This document shows positions 21,726 to 32,025 of a stretch of DNA of 64,000 bases, one piece after another; positions within the stretch are counted from its first letter, which is position 1; each line of letters begins with the position of its first letter. The stretch comes from Erodium maritimum. Its lineage: Eukaryota > Streptophyta > Magnoliopsida > Geraniales > Geraniaceae. A model generated the notes under the pieces. The model saw only the letters and a list, made by a program, of their open reading frames with translations. It did not search any database and was not told where the DNA came from. Both the position numbers and the translations under genes were made by a program. The stretch spans positions 16,239,515 through 16,303,514 of the forward strand of contig OY997591.1 of assembly GCA_963921825.1 (NCBI GenBank). Direction: 5' to 3'.

Positions 21726-22617
21726 GTCACCGCTCCGGTCAGCCACACGACTCCGTCCCCGAGCTCGCTGCCTCACCCTCCTCCTTCGTCTTCCTCACCA
21801 GCTCCGGCCACCGGTCTCATCCCGAGCTCCGACCGTCCACCGCCGCCTCCGATCTCTCCGTCCCGAGCCGTTCGGACCCGAGCTCCCGCCGTCGCCGGCG
21901 AGCTCGTCAGATCCGGAACGGGACGAGCCGTCCGGACCCGCGCCGACGCCGCCGTGCACCGCCGTCCACCGCCGCCACCGTTTCCTCACGGTTAGTTCTC
22001 GGCCCGTGGAAGCTCGGCCGACCGGCGCCGGTGGTCGGCCGGACCAAGCAGAACCGTTCTTCTCCTTCGCTTTTTTTAAATCGAGGAATTTTGTGAATCT
22101 AAGCTGTAAACGGGATTTAGGGACGGTTGTTCAAAAAACCGAACCAAATTCATCTTGGGCTCAAAGATCGGAACAGAATCAAATTTGAAATAAAAAGGGA
22201 ATTCGTTTTAAAATAAAAACCGTTCTATTTTGAATAAAGGGTTATTAATCGGATGTAGGAACGACTCTGGAACTCTGGGTAAAATGAACTACTATTTGGA
22301 TTTAAAAGGGAACAAAAGCGGACCGCTGAATCGGACCTCGGGATTCGTGCATTGGGACCGTGCCTCGCATGCACCGGTTTCGGTGCTCGGTACTCAAACC
22401 CGATTCACCGTGACCCCGCTTTTATCCTGCTCGAGTTTAAAGGACAACTGTCGTTTTTAGACGGATTTAATCGTGACCTTTAGATTAACCTGGGAACCGC
22501 CTCTAATTTATGGCTTTCGTGTTATCCTTAGCGTCTGACTTCGATCGAAGTGAAGCCCGGAGGTAGCGAGCCAGAACGTCAGCAGCTAGGAAGCGTAGCG
22601 GTTGCTCTTCAGTTGAG

Positions 22618-23826
22618 GTAGGGAAAAGTAGCCGGATCTCGGCCCTGACTGGGGAAAGTTAACAGTAGAATTGCATGTGACACTGGGGTGTCGTGGGTTG
22701 AATAGGTTTATTTAAATATTAGAAAAGCATGATACGAGTTTGTAGCGTTTATTAGAAAAGCATGTTACGGGGACTTAGTAATTATTGGAAAGGCTTGTGA
22801 CACTTAGTAGTGTCGTAGGAACAGAGAACTTAGCGTTAATTGTTTTACTGGAGGCATATGACCATGCCCGGAGGTTGATTGTTTATTTTGGTGTCTTGGG
22901 CGGCCTTGAGAGCCCGTGTTTTATTATCGAGTTTTGGGTGGCCTTGAGAGCCCGTATTATTATTGTCGAGTCTGGGGTGGCCATAAGAGCCGTGTTATTA
23001 TTCGTGTTTGGGTGGCCATGAGAGCCCGTACTTTACTGTTGGCGTTTTAGCTGGCTTACGAGTTAGAGTCTCGGTAAGTTGCAAGCATGTTTTATGGCTG
23101 GTGTCTTGGGAGGCCGTGAGTGCCCGTGGGGCTGTTGAGTCCGAGTTTTACTGTTAGTGTCTTGGTGGCCATGAGTGCCTATGAGTGTTGAACCTGTGTT
23201 GTCATTGGTTGTGAACTTGCTTGTGATTGTGATTGTGTTTGTGATTGTGTTTGTGGTTACCGGAGGTTGGGGGCCCGCTTCCTGAAACGGGGGTCCACGA
23301 GCACACGCGTCTGCATGTTCAGACGGGGTAGGGGGCCCGCCCGCCAACAAAGGGGTCCTGGCCGCGCGTGTGTGGTTTGGGTTTGTGAGCGTACCTTGGC
23401 TGGCTTATGGGTTAGAGTCCCAGTAAGTTGCAGCATTTTCCGGCTGGCTTATGGGTTAGAGTCCCAGTAAGTTGCAGTATTTTCCGGCTGGCTTATGGGT
23501 TAGAGTCCCGGTAAGTTGCAGCATTCTTGGGTTGGCCTGACCGGGTTAGAGTCCCGGGAGGGCGTTCTTGGCAGCTGGTTTGCGATCCTTTGCGATCTGG
23601 TTTGGTATTGCGTGGTTGTCAGTCGTGTCTTTGGAGGAGGTCGTCAATCGTAGTGTGAGGTCTACATCACGTGTCCGAATGTTGAGTCAGTTGAGGAAGG
23701 TACTGGTCGTGTGTGTGTCTTTTGGGTCGTGGTTGGTGTCACCGGCTTTGTCTGCTAAGTATGCCGTAGTCAGTCTGTTATTCGTGGTGGTGAGCGAACG
23801 CTCACCCCTAGCTGCTTTTCCTACAG
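22618..23826 (+). other. candidate LTR leader intron, LTR-A copy A2
   Basis: GAG/GTAGGGAAAAG at 22617/22618 and CTTTTCCTACAG ending 23826 form a GT-AG pair that recurs in every long LTR in the window. It encloses diverged tandem repeats and an 18-bp palindrome at 23789-23806. Hypothetical; no transcript evidence. Confidence 0.35.
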
Positions 23827-24769
23827 GTACCGTTCGTGGGACGGACTAGGTGAGCTCTCGAAGCTTGTGGAGCTAGGAGCGGAGTCCGGGTTTTGTCTTT
23901 TTAGTCTAGCGACGGATACCTCGCCTTTTGTCCGCTTGTGGGACGTTTTTGTTGATTTGTAATTATCCTTTGTTGAACTAAATTGTTATTGTAAATTGTT
24001 TTAATGGAAATGTTTGCAAAGTGTTTTCTTATTCTAAACGTTCGCGTCCCGAGTTCGGTTTACTGAAATCGGGGCGTGACAGCTTTCCCTTTTCTCGAGT
24101 TCGTTCAAATCTGGTCGGGATGGAACGGAGCTCCCGAAATGGAAGGGAACGGAATAGAAAAACGTAGATCTGGTTGTTTAACGGATTGTTGTAACCGTGT
24201 AAATCTGATTTTGTAAAGATCGACAAAATATAAGTTATCGATATAATTATTCTTATGTTTTGAATAGATTTAAGTACGATCGGGTTGGATTCAAACGGTT
24301 TGTAAAACGAAATCAAATCGACTTTATAAGGGTTCTGGACCAAAATATCGAGTTTGGAAACGAACGGAAGGAAACCGTTTTGTTATAAAATCAAAGACGG
24401 AATTAATTAAAGCAAGGGAGTTCAACGACGGTTTTAAGTTAAAAAGGGGTTTAAACTGGGTTTAGATCAAACCTGGGTTCGGTGCGCGGGTGCTCGAACC
24501 CGATCCATCGTAACCCGACTTTTATCCCGCTCGAGTGTAAACGACAACTGTCAAGTTTAAAATGGACAAATCGTAGCCGTTAACTTAACGGCGGAACCGT
24601 TATTATTTTTGGGCTCTGAGTTATTTATTTTCGACCGGTTCGCACTAGTTTAAAGTGAGTTAAATCTGTGTTCTTTTAGATCGTGCTGCGAACCGAGGCA
24701 AAGGGAGGCTCGGCGAGTGACTGCGATTCATCTCGGGTTTAGTGGAGCGCTTCTGGAGTTGCTTTCGAG

Positions 24770-25832
24770 GTAGGGAAAAGTAGCCGGATCTCGGCCCTGA
24801 CTAGGGAAAGTTAACTGTAGAATTGCATGTGGCACCGGGGTGTCGTGGGTATTTAGGTTGTCGAATATTAGAAATGCATGATACGGGAATGTAGCGAATA
24901 CTGGAAATGCATGTGACACTTAGTAGTGTCGTAGGAGCAGAAAACTTAGCGTTAACTGTGTTACTGGAGGCATATGACCATGCCTGGAGGTTGTTGTGTG
25001 TTAATTGTTGTTGAGTTTGGGTGGCCTTGAGAGCCCGTGTAAATTGTTGTTGAGTTTGGGTGGCCTTGAGAGCCCGTGTTATTTATTGTTGAGTCTTGGG
25101 TGGCCATGAGAGCCCGTGTTGTCGTTTTGGTGTTTTGGTGGCCGTGAGTGCCCGTGGAGTTATGAACCCGTACTTTATCGTTGGTGTCTTGGGTGACCAT
25201 GAGGGCCCGTAGGGTTGTTGAACCTGTGTTTGGTTGTCGGTGTTTTGTTGGCCTTGAGTGCTTGTGGAACTGTCACCGGTGTCGTTACTGTCTGTTTGAA
25301 CTTGTTTGTGATTGCGATTGGTTACTGGTTACTGGTGGAGGTTGTGTGGTGTAGCTAGCCTCCCGACTGGGATCGGGAGAAGCGGAGGGGTTGTGGGCTA
25401 GCTCCCCGACTGGGATCGGGGGAAGGACGCGCGGGTGTGGCTAACCACCCGACTGAGATCGGGTGAAGCGGAGAGGTTGTGGGTTAGCCTCCCGACTGGG
25501 ATCGGGGGAAGTTGCGCGACAGGTCGACCGCCTGACCACGTCTATGATCGGTAAAGGGCGAGAGACAGAGACTGGTTACTGAGCAGTCGGTTTGCGATCC
25601 TTTGTGATCTTGTTTGGTATTGTGTGGTCAATCGTGTCTTGGAGGAGGTCGTCGATCGTAGTGTGGGGTCTACATAACGTGTCCGAGTGTTGAGTCGGTT
25701 GAGGGAAGTATTGATCGTGCGTGTGTCTTGAGTCGTTGTCGGTGTCATCGACCTTGTCTACCAATTATGCCATAGTCAGTATGTTATCTGTGGTGGTGAG
25801 CGAACGCTCACCCCTAGCTGCTTTTCCTACAG
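24770..25832 (+). other. candidate LTR leader intron, LTR-A copy A3
   Basis: The same donor (CGAG/GTAGGGAAAAG) and acceptor (CTTTTCCTACAG) pair, with the palindrome at 25795-25812. Length 1063 bp against 1209 in the neighbouring copy, because the arrays differ. Confidence 0.35.
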
Positions 25833-26084
25833 GTACCGTTCGTAGTCTGGACTAGGTGAGCTTCTGAAGCTTGAAGAGCTTGAAGCGGGTTGCTGGGTGT
25901 TTGAGTCTAGAGACGTGTATCTCGTTTTGTCCAAGTGTGGGACTTTTATTTTGAGTTGTAAATATTATTCTTTTGTGGAACTAAACTGACTTTTTAGGTG
26001 ATTCATCGAAAACAGGTTTCAGTCTTGTAACTTTTTTAAACGTTCGCGTCCCTAGTTTCGGTTCGCTGAAATTGGGGTGTGACA

Positions 26085-26858
26085 ACGAATTAGTAGCTTA
26101 CTATCATAACACTAACATGAGTTTCAAACCACTTGTGTAGACACCACTCAGCAAAATGGTGTCGTAGAGAGAAAACATCAACATCTTCTCGAGGTTGCAC
26201 AAGCCTTGCAATTTCAAGCCAAACTTCCATAGCGATTTGGGGGGGGGGGGGGGGGGGGAGCGCACTTACAAAAACCTACATGATCAATCGGATTCCACTC
26301 ACAGTAGTGGGAACAAAGACTCCATTTGAAATTCTTAATAGGAATGAACCAGGTTATGCCCACTTTCGAAGTTTTAGTTGTTTTTACTACGTTCACCAGC
26401 AGATGCGTGATAAGTTTTCCCTAGATATCTCCCTGACTTATTTGTGGGATACCCAAGGGGACAAAAAGGATATCATGTTTATGACCTTGAAGCCCAAACG
26501 ATCGTCGTATCGCGAGATGTGCAGTTTTGGGAAAACATATTCCCGAGGGAGCAGTGTGGAGACACTGACCTATCCTCTTAAGCCCCACATACTCCACCAT
26601 TGACGGAATTTGACACCACGTTCTTACCTGAGGTTCATACCCCATCACCAACGACATCTTCCTCGTCCCCGATCCTAGTTGAGGAGGCATCTTAGGTCAT
26701 AGTTATGGATTTAGCCCATGAAGTTGAGGAAGTATCATCCCTTTCCGTCAAACGTGCTCGCATGATCTCTAAACGCTTAAGTGGATATGATTACACTTTG
26801 CCACCTTCTTTGTTGTCGCTTCATTCTGCTCGCATCAATAAATGCTAAAAATAATCCA
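26085..26858 (+). pseudogene. Ty1/copia element, 3' part (integrase to pre-RT linker)
   Basis: Integrase continues after the insertion: [19 protein letters not shown] near 26150 (the DDE glutamate region), then LTKTYMINRIPLTVVGTKTP and FEILNRNEPGYAHFRSFSC. The post-integrase linker ends near KRLSGYDYTLPPSL (about 26780). A 20-base G run at 26239-26258 sits within integrase and shifts the frame. The reverse transcriptase and 3' LTR are missing, so the element is 3'-truncated. Confidence 0.85.
26239..26258 (+). repeat. G20 homopolymer in copia integrase
   Basis: An uninterrupted run of 20 G where related integrases have a short G-rich codon group. It breaks the reading frame. It could be a real expansion or an assembly artefact. 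Confidence 0.9.
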
Positions 26859-27080
26859 TGTAAAAAATGTACGAGGGTGACCACTAGTGCAAATTCAAAA
26901 TACTTCATTTATTTATAAACATCTTGGAATTAACCTTCAACAATAAACATGACAATAAATACCGAAAATCCAAAGACTCGAAAATCATGAACAAGAGTTC
27001 CTAATCTCAAAACCATTCTCAACTAAACTCCAAAGAAATCTCTACGTGACTTCAAGCACTCAAATAAAATTGAAAAGCTC
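26859..27080. other. spacer between copia remnant and lipase 3' end
   Basis: AT-rich sequence with no recognisable gene; the part next to 27080 is probably the lipase 3' UTR. Confidence 0.5.
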
Positions 27081-29760
27081 TCAATGCGACTTCAAGAAAG
27101 ACATTAACGGCTGATACACCCTCTCTACAACATTGGTAGCCATAAGAAAGTCGGCGTGGGCGTAATTCATCTGAAAGTTCTTGACAATCTCAGTTGTATT
27201 GTGATTCATCATGTAGAACAACAAACGTTGCACGTCGTACACGTCTGCGATCGAATCTGTCGCTCCATAACTTAAGAACATTGGCAATTCTCTCGGAATC
27301 TTTCTCATGTCATACACCGGAGGAAATGGCGACCCGTACAGTTTCTCATTCTCGTTCATGTTGTCGTAATTATACTTTCTTATGCCTCCTCCTCTGATAT
27401 CTACAAGTGCCACATCATGTCTATTTACAAAAACAAAAACAAAAAGATTGTTCAAAGATTATTCCGAATTTAAATGTATACTTACTCTGGGCCAATTGAA
27501 TCAGAACTTTTGTGGAAGTTGGTTGAGTTTCGTGTGCGAGAAAATTCTGAATTCCGGTCTTGTTAAGGCAACAGTTAGGACCTGTAAACCAAAAAATAGA
27601 TTAATAGAATCATGGGCTAATTAACTGCTAATGAAAATTACTTACCAGTTAGAGCAATCAAAAACGCGGAGCAGTCAACAAAAGGATCAGCACAGATTAG
27701 TTTATATAATTCGGTCCCTGCTCTTCTACAATATGCATATCACCACATTCAGTGTACATAATTAATTGTATAAGGGAAATAAACTAACAAAGCAGATTAA
27801 AGTCGTTGTATTTCCTAATTACTTACTGTAATGGATTGAATTCGGGTAGACCAATATATTTCCTAGCCTGTCAAAGGGAAAATTAGTGTTTAGTTGTTTA
27901 TAGAATTGACGTGACATGTAAGTAGAGTTCTTTGTTTTTTCACCTCTGCAAAGTATAGACGTGCAGCAATTACTGCAAATGGAGAGAAAATATGGTTTAG
28001 AAACCCAATCGGGCTAAGCAAGCCCGCTGATCGCATATGCTTAGTTGCAGGTAGATCACTAGCAAGCGCATTCAGAGCCATCAAACTTCCCTGTGAAATA
28101 TGTCACGTTTGAAGGTTTTATATGTATTGTCACATAAATATTAAGCGATAATATGATTCACATCTTCAACTAAGAGACTTTAATAGGTAGAGTCCTCGAG
28201 ATACAATTAAACAATGATGGTATATATATGTTAGGAATGGACTGTTACGCACCATAGAATGTGCAACATAGTGTACTTTCTGTCCGGTTTGTTTGTGGAC
28301 ATAATCGAGTGTCGAGGTGAGATCATATTCAACCAATTCATCAATGGACCAATCCCAGAATTCCTAAACCCAAACATTGAACACACATATTAAGATTACC
28401 AAAATATATACAAGCAAACACAACATCAACAATATATCCGAGACGGAAATATAGAGAAAAAAATAATCTATAAAAACAACCCTTTGGGAAGGGTTGAGGC
28501 GCTCGTGTTTGGAACTGTATACGGTTCCTCGGGAATTGGCAACCCACACATCGAACCCATTATCGGCCAAGTAGAAAGCTAGAGACTCCCTACCGATGAG
28601 CATAAAGCATACTCCATCCTACAAACCAACAAAATACATATTTATGACTAATTTTATTTACATATATATCGCTATATATAGGAGGCTATGAATAAGATAT
28701 ATATATATATATATATATACAAACCACAAACACCCCGTGTTGCAATAGAACCGGTGGCTTCGCTTTGGAAGCTTCAGCTGAACTCACACTCAACCCCGCT
28801 GGGATTCTCTGCATGCTCAAAATGAAACCATCTTTGGTGGTAACCTGAAATATATTACAAATGAAAGACAGACCGATCAGAAGTCTATGACATCAAATTT
28901 AGGTTCTGTTTGGTTTTTATTTAGGTTGACTAGGTTGTTTATTGTTTTGACATATATAAGCCCAACTGGTTATGTTTCTTAAGTCTGTATTGTATGGTTA
29001 TGTTTCTTAAGTTTGTTTTTGTAGGCTACTTTCATATGGGATCATGATTTGAGAATCATGTGATGATTGTAATGAATTGTAACGCGAGTCTCTTAAATTG
29101 AGTTATGTTCCACATTATGAGACTAATGTATGAGACTTATGATTTGTAGGGATGTTGAGTTTTTGTTCGTTTTCTCGATTTGAAGTGTTTTGTGATCAAA
29201 GATATTAAATAAACTATTTAGAATAATACGAACATAATGACTATAAATTTGTAAATTTTGGACACCGTTTGCATAAAATCGAATTTTTTAGAGGTCATGT
29301 AGTGCATTTTGGCTAGCTGACCGCGACTCGCAACTCGCGAATCATCAAACCACAATTGTGAGTCGCGAGCAGTGAATCATACGTTTTTTGTTTCCACAAC
29401 AGGGCGACTCGCGAATCAGACATATGATTCGCTTGTTGTAGATGCTATAAAGCTTCTCTGATCAAAAGAAGAAACATGGATTTTTAGCCTGGATATTCAT
29501 CCATATAAATTAGCGGGATTACTAACTTTGTGCTCTTCACATTTGTAATTATACTTATCAACCACTTCCTTGCAAGCCTCTCGACGGGAGCCATGGACAG
29601 GTGGTTTGGGAGCGGGCGCTTCTGCGAAACCATCGAACTGCAGACCCAACGAGGACGAGGACCACGAGGATGGAAACTTACTCCTGGCTCCAACAACATG
29701 GCAGGACCAACCAAGCAAGAGCAAGTGCACAATCGACATCATGCAATATTTGTAGACCAT
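27081..29760 (-). CDS. acid/triacylglycerol lipase, LIP2/MPL1-like
   Basis: Alpha/beta-hydrolase of the gastric-lipase-like plant family, which hydrolyses acyl esters; probably secreted or vacuolar. Nine exons fit with GT-AG introns: 29760-29527, 28844-28725, 28618-28481, 28363-28253, 28090-27944, 27867-27827, 27725-27646, 27581-27486, 27400-27081, total 1287 bp, 428 aa. The ATG at 29760 has a stop directly upstream in frame and leads into a hydrophobic signal-like segment (MSIVHLLLLGW). The N-terminal ab-hydrolase-lipase motif reads NYKCEEHKVTTKDGFIL. The oxyanion region LLQHGVFVDG spans exons 2-3. The nucleophile elbow AHSMG (Ser ~200) is split between exons 4 and 5. Asp ~371 (GATDSIADV) and His ~404 (NYAHADF) complete the triad. 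No break is seen. The exon 9 acceptor is TTGTAG/ATATCAG: the upstream ATAG/ACATG would shift the frame. Confidence 0.93.
28697..28720. repeat. (AT)n microsatellite in lipase intron 2
   Basis: A short uninterrupted TA dinucleotide run, directly 5' of the exon 2 donor on the plus-strand view. Confidence 0.85.
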
Positions 29761-29828
29761 TTTTTTTCCTCAGAACTATTTGTGATGCTTCTGGTTTTTT
29801 TGTTTGATAGGTTGCAATGTCGGGGGCT

Positions 29829-29840
29829 ATATAAACCGCA
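29829..29840 (-). promoter_or_regulatory. TATA box of the lipase gene
   Basis: The minus strand reads GGTTTATATAGCC about 70-80 bp upstream of the ATG, a good TATA consensus giving a short 5' UTR. Confidence 0.6.
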
Positions 29841-30046
29841 CGTCAATGCCACATGTCGTGCTCGTGTGTGTATTAAGGAATTTGTTATAGGCTTGCGTAT
29901 GTGTTGTGTAATTATTAAGCTTTGATGATCAAGATTTGGTATAGTCAAATCCATTCTCTCGATCCATGTGTCGTGGATATGTGAGCGCAAAATGAGATCT
30001 CCCTCTCAATCACACATTTTTATCTCTTGATATGCTTTCTACGAAC
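29841..30046. promoter_or_regulatory. lipase upstream region, cut by a retroposon
   Basis: Only about 220 bp separate the TATA box from the T-run that marks the 3' end of the LINE at 30058. The rest of the original promoter lies beyond 32014. Confidence 0.4.
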
Positions 30047-30057
30047 CTCTTTATGTA

Positions 30058-32014
30058 TTTTTTTTTAAAATAAGTAGTTTTATTAATATAAAAACATAGT
30101 CGTTACAATGATCATTAATTGTGGTAGGATAATGATCCAATAATGTTTAACAACGAACGGTCAATAAAAAATGGTTATAGCAATTAGAACTAATACAAGA
30201 AATATAACTAAGATATGAATTGAAACCAAAGCTAGAACATAAATAGTCTAAAAAGTGCCACCTGTCAAGAACTGCTCAAAGTAGCGCCTAAACGTTGCTT
30301 GATCTCTGCTCTTCAAAAAGTCGTTTTGTCAAATGAGCTACAGAACTTGAACCTGATAGTCTGGCTGGGAGTGGCAGCTCGTCCCAAGGACTCCTCCCGA
30401 TGTAGGTCCTTGGAGCCCAAGTTGCCTATCATCCCTCATGGAGGGGTTGCTTCCCAGCCCTCGTTTGATCCTCCAACGGCTCCCCGCTGTATCCCCCTTT
30501 CTGGCCCATCGGACCCTACAACTTCCCAGATGGGACAAACCCAATGAGGCCTATGTTTTAACACCCAGGGAGGCCTATCTTTAAAGAATGACCAGGACCT
30601 TGAGGGTAGGACATCACCTCGGACCAAACTTAGGACCCGAGAAACGGGTTAAGTACCACGTCCGAGGTTACGAGGGGCTCCTTCCCTCGAGACAACCCGG
30701 TCTTAGGCACCATGTCCGAGGTCAACGCTGCAAACCCCAACGGTGGGGGTGCTTCCCATCCTCAATTTGTGGTGTACGGTCTGTCCACCTTGACAGTCTT
30801 GAACTCTAGGATCAAGTCATCAAAACGGGGCACCCGTGGCATCTCCCAGTCACAATCCCGGACCATATGACCGATCCTCCCGTAATTGAATCAGAAAGCG
30901 GGAATTCGTTTATATGTAAGGCTGACACTCACCGGATCCGGGTATTCCCGGAATCGCATGATCATGGTTCGCTGGAGAGGTTGGTGAATGACCATCTAGA
31001 AACGAACCCTCACCATACCACCCCAACATGTCACACAGGGTTTCCACGCGCTCATATAATGTAGCCCCTATGAAATCTCCGGTCACCTTTGTTCGGATAA
31101 GGGGAGGTATCCCCCGAGAATGCACCCATAGCTGGAGGCGATCCAGTCGAGGGAGCTCTCAAATTAATGGGTCGACTATCTCACCGAGCAACAGTGGATG
31201 GTCGTGGAAGCACCACGACTCGTTGTGACAAACCCAGAACCGAGCCTCTTGGGACCCAAAGTAGGACGCGAATGTGACCACCACACCCATGCAAGCGCAA
31301 CCCCATGCACACTGATGATCGATAGCAACAACTCCTTCCAAGGTGGGTTAGGAGAAGCTAGACGACCCACTATGCCAAACTGGAGGCGTGCCAATACCTG
31401 AGGGTCTAGCGGATTGTAGGGCATCACGAAATCCACCGCCTCTAACTCGGTGATGCAACAGGAATAGAATGTTGTTTGGAGGTCCCCCATCGACAACGGA
31501 GGGACAAGAGGAGTCGAAACCCTGCATAGGTTGTCACCGTCAGGGCCACCAGACGAGGGGTCGAAAACCTAGCGAGAAGGTCCTTCTCCGAGATATCTAC
31601 AAGATCCTGGGAAGCCTCCATGGAAATCTACGACAAGACCTGACCAAGCACCTTGATAGGTCAGCCTCTCTTCACCTTGGCCGAGACTGTAGTTGGTGTA
31701 GTATCTCCCGGCGAGAAGACCACGAAGGTTTGGTCCTTCATGGAGGTTGCAGAAGGTCGGTATGGGATGGCGGCAATGTGACCGTAGGAGGAGACTTCGA
31801 CCGGCGTTTCTTTCATCCCCTTACCAGTTTGACGAAGCCATAGGGAGGCTTCAGAGGCATGATAAGGGGCGTGGGAGGAGGTTATTCACTTGAGGATGGA
31901 GACATGTCGGCGGTTGGAAGCGGCGACACGACAGACGAGGGCGACGACGCAGACATGACAGAGCTAGGGCTAAAGCAATCTCTAGGGAAACAGTTCAAGT
32001 ACCGAGTAAAAGTT
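30058..32014 (-). mobile_element. LINE (L1-type) with ORF1 only, TSD-flanked
   Basis: CTCTTTATGTA flanks both sides (30047-30057 and 32015-32025). The minus-strand 3' end carries a poly(A) (T9 at 30058-30066 on plus) after AATATAAAACTACTTATTTT-like sequence. An ORF1 remnant reads on the minus strand from about 31960. It contains the plant LINE DUF4283-type block (SWCFHDHPLLLGEIVDPLI near 31160-31220, then LQLWVHSRGIPPLIRTKVTG near 31080-31125), with several stops. ORF2 (endonuclease/RT) is absent: the body goes from ORF1 to the 3' UTR. Its insertion put 2 kb between the lipase core promoter and upstream DNA. Confidence 0.75.
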
Positions 32015-32025
32015 CTCTTTATGTA

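Larger units (their letters stand above)
21189..26084 (+). mobile_element. LTR-A element inserted in copia: two abutting LTRs, no internal region
   Basis: The insertion starts TG (TGTAAAACCCGCTTCG), ends ...GTGTGACA and is flanked by ACGAA on both sides. It contains one complete-looking LTR (21189-24081, ending GGGGCGTGACA) directly followed by a 5'-truncated second LTR (24082-26084). From about 22070 in the first copy and 24082 in the second, the two are homologous. There is no primer-binding site, gag or pol between them. Either the internal region and the front of the 3' LTR were deleted, or one solo LTR is nested in another; no TSD at 24082 supports the nested case. A TATA-like GTATATAAC is at 21342-21350. 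Confidence 0.75.

Noticed and set aside
21250-22188. 312-codon open frame as a proline-rich protein
   Set aside because: It is inside an LTR, is extended by a 117-bp duplication and has overlapping long frames on the other strand.
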